From positions 1-5,448 of the forward strand of contig JAGGWU010000087.1 in the NCBI GenBank assembly GCA_021163465.1: a stretch of 5,448 nucleotides of DNA. Direction: 5' to 3'. The notes under the pieces are model-generated. The model was not told the DNA's origin and made no database searches. It was given only the letters and a program-made list of their open reading frames with translations. Shown here one piece after another: positions 1-5,212 of this stretch. Numbering within the stretch: position 1 is the first letter of the stretch; each line of letters begins with the position of its first letter. The stretch comes from Candidatus Bipolaricaulota bacterium (GTDB lineage Bacteria > Bipolaricaulota > Bipolaricaulia > Bipolaricaulales > Bipolaricaulaceae). A program made the position numbers and the translations under genes.

Positions 1-1418
1 AAGAGCCGGTGATCCTGGTGCGGGAGGAGACCTCCCCCGAAGACGTGGAGGGGATGTTCGCCGCCGCGGGGATCCTCACCGCCCGGGGCGGCCTCACCTC
101 CCACGCCGCGGTGGTGGCCCGCCAGGTAGGCAAGGTCGCCGTGGTGGGATGTGAGGAGCTGGAGATCGACTACGACAACCGCACCATCACCGCCCGGGGC
201 GTGACCCTGAAGGAGGGTGACTGGATCTCCATCGACGGCTTCACCGGCGAGGTCCTGGAGGGCCGGGTCCGCACACAGCCCAGCGAGGTGGTCCAGGTCC
301 TCATTGAGAAGACCAAGAAACCCGAAGAGGCCCCGATCTACCGCCTCTTCGCCGAGCTCATGTCCTGGGCCGATGAGCGCCGCAGGCTTGGGGTGCGGGC
401 CAACGCCGATAAACCCGACCAGGCTCAAATAGCCTTGGCGTTCGGGGCGGAGGGGATCGGGCTTTGCCGCACCGAGCACATGTTCTTCGCCGAGGACCGC
501 CTGCCCCACATGCAGAAGGCCCTGATCGCGAAAGACCCCTCCGAACGCATCGAGGCCCTCAAGAAACTCTCCGAGATGCAGGTCGCGGACTTCGAGGGGA
601 TCCTCGAGGTCATGGACGGAAAGCCGGTGATCATCCGCCTCCTGGACCCGCCGCTCCACGAGTTCCTCCCCAAGCCCGAAGAGGAGGAGAAGATCCGCGA
701 GATCGCGGCGGAGTTCGGGGTAAGCCCCGAGGAGCTCAAAGCCAGGATAGAGGCCCTGCGGGAGATGAACCCGATGTTGGGGCACCGCGGGGTCAGGCTC
801 GGGATCACCCATCCCGATATCTACGAGATGCAGACCGAGGCCATCTTCCGCGCCGCCTGCAGGCTCAAGAAGAGGGGGAAGGATCCCTACCCCAAGGTGA
901 TGATCCCGCTTGTAGCCCACGTGAACGAGATGCGGGAGATGCGCCAGATGGTGGACCGGGTAGCGAAGCGCGTCATGGAGGAGGAAGGGATCGAGGTCAG
1001 GTACCAGGTAGGGACGATGATCGAGGTCCCCCGGGCGGCCCTCACCGCCGACGAGGTCGCCAAAGAGGCGCAGTTCTTCTCCTTCGGCACCAACGACCTG
1101 ACACAAATGACCTTCGGCTTCTCCCGGGACGACGTGGCCAAGTTCATCGGGGAGTACATCGCGAAGAAGATCCTCCCCGACGATCCCTTCGCCACCCTGG
1201 ACACACGGGGGGTGGGGGAGCTGGTGCGGACCGCCACCGAGCGGGGTCGGAAGGCCCGTCCGGACCTTGAAGTGGGGATTTGCGGTGAGCACGGGGGCGA
1301 ATCCCGGTCGGTGCACTTCTGCCACGAGGTGGGCCTGGACTACGTCTCCTGCTCGCCTTACCGGCTCCCGGTGGCGCGCCTGGCCGCGGCCCAGGCGGCC
1401 CTCAAGGCGGGCAAATAA
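1..1418 (+). CDS. ppdK: Pyruvate, phosphate dikinase, C-terminal part (5' end outside window)
   Basis: This enzyme interconverts ATP + pyruvate + Pi and AMP + PEP + PPi in the cytosol. The frame is open from the left edge (first full codon at base 3), so the N-terminal ATP-grasp domain, roughly 400 residues in the family, lies upstream. Counting residues from the GTG at base 9, the phosphohistidine domain comes first, with the catalytic His32 in GGLTSHAAVVAR. The PEP/pyruvate TIM barrel follows: GIGLCRTEHMFF (Arg154), IIRLLDPPLHEF (Arg210), NPMLGHRG, GTMIEVPRAALTADE (Glu339), FGTNDLTQMTFGFSRDD (Asn362, Asp363) and GICGEHGG (catalytic Cys425), then SCSPYRLPVARLAAAQA near the C-terminus. From memory these match His455, Arg561, Arg617, Glu745, Asn768/Asp769 and Cys831 of the Clostridium symbiosum enzyme. 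All expected active-site residues are present, so the enzyme should be functional. CGEHGG and the very C-terminus distinguish it from PEP synthase and enzyme I. A terminator follows 28 bases after the stop, so this gene ends its unit. Confidence 0.97.
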   Translation, partial: EPVILVREETSPEDVEGMFAAAGILTARGGLTSHAAVVARQVGKVAVVGCEELEIDYDNRTITARGVTLKEGDWISIDGFTGEVLEGRVRTQPSEVVQVLIEKTKKPEEAPIYRLFAELMSWADERRRLGVRANADKPDQAQIALAFGAEGIGLCRTEHMFFAEDRLPHMQKALIAKDPSERIEALKKLSEMQVADFEGILEVMDGKPVIIRLLDPPLHEFLPKPEEEEKIREIAAEFGVSPEELKARIEALREMNPMLGHRGVRLGITHPDIYEMQTEAIFRAACRLKKRGKDPYPKVMIPLVAHVNEMREMRQMVDRVAKRVMEEEGIEVRYQVGTMIEVPRAALTADEVAKEAQFFSFGTNDLTQMTFGFSRDDVAKFIGEYIAKKILPDDPFATLDTRGVGELVRTATERGRKARPDLEVGICGEHGGESRSVHFCHEVGLDYVSCSPYRLPVARLAAAQAALKAGK

Positions 1419-1446
1419 CCAGCCGGATTGGCAGTAAAGCTCATAT

Positions 1447-1471
1447 AGGGGCGCTGATGCGCCCCTTTTTT
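1447..1471 (+). terminator. Intrinsic terminator of ppdK
   Basis: A perfect 7-bp GC stem, GGGGCGC (1448-1454) with GCGCCCC (1459-1465), closes a 4-base TGAT loop. Six T residues follow at 1466-1471, and A1447 can pair with T1466 to extend the stem. It starts 28 bases past the ppdK stop. This is a classical rho-independent terminator on the plus strand. There is no matching A-run upstream, so it should act in one direction only. It separates ppdK from the genes downstream. Confidence 0.93.
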
Positions 1472-1509
1472 CTCGTAAGACCCGGTTGGGCTTGTTGCGT
1501 CTTCGGTAT

Positions 1510-1532
1510 GAGGGACCTCAGAGCGGTCCCTC
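1510..1532 (+). other. Perfect 8-bp hairpin in the ppdK-gerMN intergenic region
   Basis: GAGGGACC (1510-1517) pairs perfectly with GGTCCCTC (1525-1532) across a 7-base loop. No T-run follows, so it is not a standard terminator. A second, overlapping pairing is possible between CCTCC (1529-1533) and GGAGG (1551-1555), so the two folds would exclude each other. The rest of the 212-base gap 1419-1630 shows no tRNA, no riboswitch class that I recognise, and no gene with a ribosome binding site. The hairpin may be a leader-RNA element or a protein-binding dyad; I cannot tell which. Confidence 0.4.
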
Positions 1533-1594
1533 CTTCCTGAGACGGTGCCGGGAGGCAAGGTCCGCCGGAGTGCGCCATGTCAACGCTCATTAAT

Positions 1595-1621
1595 GTGACG
1601 GTACATCCGCCGGATTAGAAT
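1595..1621 (+). promoter_or_regulatory. Possible promoter of the gerMN-tldD-tldE group
   Basis: TAGAAT (1616-1621) matches five of six bases of the sigma-70 -10 consensus. GTGACG (1595-1600) matches four of six of the -35, but the spacer is only 15 bases. Transcription would start around base 1628, two or three bases before the ATG at 1631, giving an almost leaderless mRNA. The short spacer and GC-rich setting make this a tentative call. An upstream start that includes the weak GGGG ribosome-binding signal at 1622-1625 is also possible. Confidence 0.3.
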
Positions 1622-1630
1622 GGGGATGCC

Positions 1631-2320
1631 ATGGACGAGGGAGTTCTGGGGCTCATCGCGGCGGCGGTAATTGGGGCGATCCTCCTGGGCGTCCTCCTGT
1701 TACAGCCCCCAACGGTGTACATTGCGAAACCACTTCCCGACGAGATCCTGAGTGTCCCCGCGCGGGTGGTGCTGAAAGGGCTTCCGGAAGGAGCGGAGGT
1801 CGGGGCACGGCTACGGGACGCCCGGGGAAGGGTCTTGGCCGAAAAGGCCCTGGTATTCCGAGGAGGCCGTGCCACGGGTCTCCTCTACTTCGACCTCCCC
1901 ACCGCTTCTACCGGATACCTAGAGGTATTCTCCTTAGGGGGAGGGAAGGTCCTGGCCCGGATCCCGGTCCGGTTCGCGGGGGAGCGGGGGACGTGGGTGC
2001 GGGTCTTTTTCCTGGACTCGGGGGGAAAGCTTTTTCCCGCGGTACGGCGGATCCCCGCGACCCCGAGGGTCGCCACCGAGGCGGTACAGGCCCTCCTCGC
2101 GGGTCCCACGCTGCCCGAGGAGCGCGCGGGGATCTGGACCGCGGCCCCCGCGGGAACCGAGCTTTTGGCGATCTCCATCACCGCTGCCACCGCCCACGTG
2201 GTTCTGTCCGTGCCCGATCCCCAGGCCCCGGCCCTGGACCTTTTCGCCTCCCAGCTTGAGCGCACCCTGACCCAGTTCCCCACCATATCCCGGGTGGAGA
2301 TCCGGTACGTGCGCCCTTGA
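1631..2320 (+). CDS. Membrane-anchored Gmad2-like/GerMN domain protein
   Basis: The product is 229 residues. Residues 5-24 form one hydrophobic segment preceded by acidic residues; with no basic n-region or lipobox Cys, it looks like a membrane anchor, probably with the rest outside the cytoplasm. Residues about 28-115 resemble the Gmad2 immunoglobulin-like domain seen with spore-germination proteins: a beta-rich stretch starting VYIAKPLPDEILSVPARV, with an LRDARGRVL turn and a closing ARIPVRF strand. Residues about 122-227 fit the GerMN domain: WVRVFFLDSGGKLFPAVRRI, then LLAGPT (155-160), AAPAGTELLAISI and TLTQFPTISRVEI (212-224). GerMN domains occur in spore germination protein GerM and in many non-sporulating bacteria, probably as extracytoplasmic interaction modules; no catalytic activity is established. 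The ATG at 1631 is chosen because the anchor follows it directly; its ribosome-binding signal (GGGG, 1622-1625) is weak. It lies 56 bases before tldD on the same strand and may be cotranscribed with it. Confidence 0.82.
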   Translation: MDEGVLGLIAAAVIGAILLGVLLLQPPTVYIAKPLPDEILSVPARVVLKGLPEGAEVGARLRDARGRVLAEKALVFRGGRATGLLYFDLPTASTGYLEVFSLGGGKVLARIPVRFAGERGTWVRVFFLDSGGKLFPAVRRIPATPRVATEAVQALLAGPTLPEERAGIWTAAPAGTELLAISITAATAHVVLSVPDPQAPALDLFASQLERTLTQFPTISRVEIRYVRP

Positions 2321-2364
2321 CTTCCCTGGTCCTCCGCCTCCGGATCCGCTATCTTCAACCCGAA

Positions 2365-2376
2365 AGGGGGAAAGGG
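2365..2376 (+). promoter_or_regulatory. Ribosome binding site fixing the tldD start
   Basis: AGGGGG at 2365-2370 lies six bases before the ATG at 2377. The in-frame TTG at 2317, which overlaps the gerMN stop codon, has no purine-rich sequence upstream. It would add 20 residues unlike TldD N-termini, so the ATG is preferred. Confidence 0.75.
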
Positions 2377-3750
2377 ATGAGAGCCTTCCTTAAAGGGGTC
2401 TTGAAGCGCGCGGCGGGGGAATACGCCGAGGTGCGCTGGGAGGAGGTCACCCGCTCCCGGGTCGTCTTCCAGCGGGACCAACTCATGGCCCTGGAATCAT
2501 CCCGGGAAGCCGGGGGCATCGTGCGGGTGTTGGCGGATGGTGCCTGGGGGATCGCCGTCTTCACCGATCCCGAGGAGATCCCCAAGAGGCTGGAGGAAGC
2601 CGCTTCTTTGGCCCGTGCCGCCGCAGGCCACGTGCGGAACAGGATAAGGTTGGCCCCGGTGGAACCTGTGGAGGACAGCGTCACCGTTTCCGTGGAAGAG
2701 GACTTCCGTGAAGTACCTCTAGAGGAAAAGCGGAAGCTTGCCCAGCGCTACAACGAGCTGATTCTGGGCTACTCCAAGGAGATCGTGTCGAGCAGCGTCC
2801 GCTACACCGATTCCATGAGGCGGGTGGTGCTCGCCAACACCGAGGGCACCTACATCGAGCAGGAGATCCCCGACGTGACCCTGCATCTTGCGGCGGTGGC
2901 CAGGCGGAACGGGGACATCCAGCAGGCGTTCGAGTCGCTGGGTGAGGCGGCGGGGTACGAGTTCGTGAAGGACCGGGAGGAGGAGGCCCTTGCCGCGGCA
3001 AAGAGGGCGGTGGAACTTCTTTCCGCGAAACCCGTAAAGGGCGGCCGCTACACCGTGGTGCTGGACCAAGAACTGGCGGGGGTCTTCATCCACGAGGCCT
3101 TCGGTCACATTTGCGAGGCGGATTTCCTTTTGCGTAACGAGCCCATGCGCAAGCTGATGCAGCTTGGGAAGCGTTTCGGGGTGGAGGCCTTGAACGTGGT
3201 GGAGGACGGTTACATCCCCGGCCGTCGGGGTAACACCCCCTACGACGACGAGGGTGTGCGCCGCCGCAAGATCTACCTGATAAGGGGAGGGATACTCACG
3301 GGGCTGATGCACTCCCGGGCCACCGCGGCGGCCACGGGGATGGAACCCACCGGAAACGCCCGGGCCGTCTCTTGGGAACACGAACCCATCGTCAGGATGC
3401 GCAACACCTACATCGAGCCCGGGGAAGCCACGTTCGAAGAGCTCCTCAAAGGGATCGACCACGGGATCTACGCCAAGGGGGCCTTCGGGGGCCAGACGGA
3501 GTTCGAACAGTTCACCTTCTCCGCCGCCTACGCCTACGAGATCGTGGGCGGCGAGATCGGAGGGATGCTGCGAGACGTGGTCCTCACAGGGAACGTGTTC
3601 GAGACCCTGCGGAATATCGAGCTTTTGGGAAAGGATTTCGAACTCAAGGGGGGCGCAGGGGGATGCGGAAAGGACGGACAGTCTCCTCTTCCCGTAACCT
3701 TTGGCGCACCCCATGTGCGTATCCGGGACGTGATCGTGGGAGGGAAGTGA
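2377..3750 (+). CDS. tldD: TldD, metal-binding subunit of the TldD/TldE metallopeptidase
   Basis: The product is 457 residues, close to the usual 460-480. TldD pairs with TldE to form a cytoplasmic metalloprotease that degrades unfolded or unstructured peptides; in E. coli it matures microcin B17 and removes the antitoxin CcdA. The N-terminal half (about 1-220) is the alpha/beta domain of the family. The metal site is visible: HEAFGH at 239-244 (the family HExxxH, with Glu240 as likely general base), followed by ICEADF, and Cys430 in GGAGGCGKDGQ, the expected third ligand. Other family signatures are MEPTGNAR (322-329), GAFGGQTEFEQFTF and the C-terminal TGNVFETLRNIELLG. Nothing is missing, so it should be active. 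The stop shares one base with the tldE start (TGATG at 3748-3752), implying translational coupling. The natural substrate in this organism is unknown, and no ribosomal-peptide precursor gene is visible nearby. Confidence 0.96.
   Translation: MRAFLKGVLKRAAGEYAEVRWEEVTRSRVVFQRDQLMALESSREAGGIVRVLADGAWGIAVFTDPEEIPKRLEEAASLARAAAGHVRNRIRLAPVEPVEDSVTVSVEEDFREVPLEEKRKLAQRYNELILGYSKEIVSSSVRYTDSMRRVVLANTEGTYIEQEIPDVTLHLAAVARRNGDIQQAFESLGEAAGYEFVKDREEEALAAAKRAVELLSAKPVKGGRYTVVLDQELAGVFIHEAFGHICEADFLLRNEPMRKLMQLGKRFGVEALNVVEDGYIPGRRGNTPYDDEGVRRRKIYLIRGGILTGLMHSRATAAATGMEPTGNARAVSWEHEPIVRMRNTYIEPGEATFEELLKGIDHGIYAKGAFGGQTEFEQFTFSAAYAYEIVGGEIGGMLRDVVLTGNVFETLRNIELLGKDFELKGGAGGCGKDGQSPLPVTFGAPHVRIRDVIVGGK
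3738..3749 (+). promoter_or_regulatory. Ribosome binding site of tldE inside the tldD 3' end
   Basis: GGGAGGG at 3738-3744, with core GGAGG ending six bases before the ATG at 3750, lies within the last codons of tldD. It supports the ATG at 3750 over any upstream in-frame start. The frame stays open back to about 3372, but that part reads antiphase through tldD and gives an Arg-rich shadow sequence. Confidence 0.8.
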
Positions 3751-5066
3751 TGGGGATTCTAGAGAAAGCGGCGGCCAAGGCGAAGGAGGCGGAACTTTAC
3801 GAAGAGTATCGGGAAGGGATAACGGTTTCCTTCAAAGGTGGGGAGTTGGAGAAGGTGAAGTCCGAGGCGGTGTTGGGTCGGGCATTGCGGGTGATCGTGG
3901 ACGGAAAGCTCGGTTTCGCCTCCACCGCCGGCGAGGAGGAAGACCCCTTGGTGGAGGCCGCGGTGGCTTCGGCCCGGCATGGAGACCCGGCCCCCTTTTC
4001 CTTCCCTGAGCTTAAAGGAAAGGGGGAAGTGAAAGTACTGGATCCCGAGGTCCAAGAGCTTTCCCCTGACGACCTTTTGGCATGGGGAGAGGAAGCGGCC
4101 AAGGCCATCACCGAGGAATTCCCCGGGATCATTGTCGACGTTTTTCTCTCGCGGGGCGAAAGTTGCGTAAGGGTGGCTAATACCACGGGAGGTGTTCGGG
4201 AGGAGCGCCGCAGCTACTTCGGGATGTATGTGGAGGCCCAACACGTTAAGGAAGGGGATATCTGGTTACTTTGGGTAGGGAAGACGGTCCGGAGGCGGGA
4301 GGACCTTTCCCCCGAGATGCTCGTTTCCCAGGTGATCCGGTACCTGCGGTGGGGGGAACGGGTGGTCCCCTCGCCCGCGGGGAGGCCTCCGGTCCTTTTT
4401 ACCCCGCGGGGGGCCGTCGTACTTTACCTCCCCTTGCTCGTGGGGTTCTCCGGGCTTTCGGTTTACATGGGAACCTCCCCGCTCAAGGGGAGGCTGGGGG
4501 AGGAAGCCTTTGATCGGAGGCTCACCATCGTGGACGATGGTACCCTCCCCTTCGGCCCCCGCTCGGGCTCTTTCGATGACGAAGGGGTACCCACGGGGAG
4601 GCTTCCGTTGGTGGAAGGCGGGGTGATACAGCACTTCTATTATGATTTGCGGTCGGCAGCCCTTGCCGGAGCCGAGCCCACGGGAAACGGCATGAAGGGA
4701 GGATTCTTCGGCGGGGGCTTCCGCACTCCCCCGAGCCCCGGCCCGCGGAACATACTGGTCTCCCCGGGAGAGGGGACGTTGGAGGAGCTCATCGCCGAAA
4801 TGAAAGAGGGGATCATCGTGGAAGGGGTGTTGGGTCTCGGGCAGGGGAACATCCAGTCCGGGGCCTTTTCGAACAACGTGGGCACCGGGTTCGTGGTCAA
4901 GGGAGGTAAGGTGATCGGGCGCCTCAAGAACACCATGATCGCCGGGAACGCCTACGAGGTCTTGAAGGACCACCTCGTAGCCATCGGTGCCAAGGCGGAA
5001 TGGTGTCACGGGATTTACAGGTCCCCGGCGCTTTTGGTGGAAGGGGTTTCAGTGGTGTCGCGTTGA
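3750..5066 (+). CDS. tldE: TldE/PmbA, non-metal partner subunit of TldD
   Basis: The product is 438 residues, near the family norm of about 450. It is homologous in fold to TldD, but the region matching the metal site (around RGAVVLYLPLLVGFSG) has no HExxxH. The C-terminal GGCG cysteine motif is also absent, as expected of TldE/PmbA. Recognisable features are the N-terminal EEYREGITVSFKGGELEKV, the PTGNGMKGG loop (starting about residue 310, paralogous to PTGNAR in TldD), GLGQGNIQSGAFSNNVGTGF, and the closing TMIAGNAYEVLKDHLVAIG and SPALLVEGVSV. TldE is thought to complete the substrate channel of the TldD/TldE heteromer rather than to catalyse. The one-base overlap with tldD suits production of both subunits together. 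Downstream is a 146-base gap with no clear intrinsic terminator. The symbol pmbA is a synonym. Confidence 0.95.
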   Translation: MGILEKAAAKAKEAELYEEYREGITVSFKGGELEKVKSEAVLGRALRVIVDGKLGFASTAGEEEDPLVEAAVASARHGDPAPFSFPELKGKGEVKVLDPEVQELSPDDLLAWGEEAAKAITEEFPGIIVDVFLSRGESCVRVANTTGGVREERRSYFGMYVEAQHVKEGDIWLLWVGKTVRRREDLSPEMLVSQVIRYLRWGERVVPSPAGRPPVLFTPRGAVVLYLPLLVGFSGLSVYMGTSPLKGRLGEEAFDRRLTIVDDGTLPFGPRSGSFDDEGVPTGRLPLVEGGVIQHFYYDLRSAALAGAEPTGNGMKGGFFGGGFRTPPSPGPRNILVSPGEGTLEELIAEMKEGIIVEGVLGLGQGNIQSGAFSNNVGTGFVVKGGKVIGRLKNTMIAGNAYEVLKDHLVAIGAKAEWCHGIYRSPALLVEGVSVVSR

Positions 5067-5118
5067 TCAATGGCTTGTATCGCGATCGGCGAGGAGGCCG
5101 CTTTGTAACCCACATGGC

Positions 5119-5183
5119 TTGACCCGCCACCTCTGCAAGACCATTTTGCGCCTCTTGCACAGGGCCCCTGCTTGGCGTATCCA
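5119..5183 (+). promoter_or_regulatory. Candidate promoter boxes upstream of the flavoprotein gene
   Basis: Two weak sigma-70-like pairs are visible. The first is TTGACC (5119-5124, five of six matches) with CATTTT (5142-5147) at 17 bases. The second is TTGCAC (5155-5160) with TATCCA (5178-5183), also at 17 bases. Neither -10 box is good. A separate promoter is plausible because the gap to tldE is 146 bases, but readthrough from tldDE is not excluded, since no clear terminator lies between. Confidence 0.3.
5130..5163. repeat. Inverted repeat, 11-base arms, in the tldE-flavoprotein gap
   Basis: CCTCTGCAAGA (5130-5140) and TCTTGCACAGG (5153-5163) are complementary at 10 of 11 positions around a 12-base spacer. 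The arms surround or touch the -10 of one candidate promoter and the -35 of the other, which is typical of an operator. As RNA it could form a stem, but no T-run follows, so it is not an intrinsic terminator in the usual sense. Confidence 0.5.
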
Positions 5184-5185
5184 TT

Positions 5186-5199
5186 TGAGCATAAGCTCA
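5186..5199. repeat. Short perfect dyad just before the flavoprotein ribosome binding site
   Basis: TGAGC (5186-5190) and GCTCA (5195-5199) are perfectly complementary around a 4-base ATAA loop, ending three bases before the Shine-Dalgarno. A 5-bp stem can arise by chance, so it is listed mainly for its position, where it could affect initiation. Confidence 0.3.
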
Positions 5200-5201
5200 T
5201 T

Positions 5202-5210
5202 AAGGAGGGG
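5202..5210 (+). promoter_or_regulatory. Strong Shine-Dalgarno of the flavoprotein gene
   Basis: AAGGAGGGG ends two bases before the ATG at 5213, with four bases between the GGAGG core and the start codon. It is the best ribosome binding site in the window and decides this start, which opens straight into an FAD-binding motif. Confidence 0.85.
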
Positions 5211-5212
5211 TT

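Noticed and set aside
464..1270. 268-residue open frame on the plus strand inside ppdK
   Set aside because: It is out of frame with ppdK, with an Arg/Gly/Asp-rich low-complexity translation, no ribosome binding site and no domain.
1508..1540. 10-codon frame (ATG to TGA) as a leader peptide
   Set aside because: It has no ribosome binding site, no run of a regulatory amino acid, and the downstream genes are not biosynthetic. Kept only as a side note to the hairpin finding.
1419..1630. Structured RNA gene (T-box, TPP or other riboswitch, SRP RNA) in the gap
   Set aside because: I looked for the conserved cores (T-box TGGNACCGCG, TPP CTGAGA with ACCTGA-type partner, SRP GGAAGG-type loop) and found no complete set.
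2719..3714. 331-residue open frame on the minus strand
   Set aside because: It is fully antisense to tldD, whose frame carries all the family motifs. The His/Gly/Val-rich product is typical of a GC-rich antisense shadow.
3372..3749. N-terminal extension of tldE by 126 residues
   Set aside because: It reads antiphase through conserved tldD codons and is Arg-rich and non-homologous. A good ribosome binding site selects the ATG at 3750.
4266..5009. 247-residue open frame on the minus strand
   Set aside because: It is antisense to tldE, with no recognisable domain and a Pro/Gly/His-rich composition; a shadow.
5087..5105. Possible terminator CGGC/GCCG after tldE
   Set aside because: The stem is only 4 bp with a 6-base loop, followed by just three T residues; too weak.
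5070..5108. 12-codon frame just after the tldE stop
   Set aside because: It has no ribosome binding site and is too short to distinguish from chance. The GAGGAGG at 5091-5097 has no usable start codon at proper distance.
5015..5200. 61-residue cysteine-containing frame on the minus strand, considered as a possible peptide precursor
   Set aside because: It has no Shine-Dalgarno before its ATG, runs into tldE antisense and shows no leader/core pattern, so it is not supportable as a TldD/TldE substrate.
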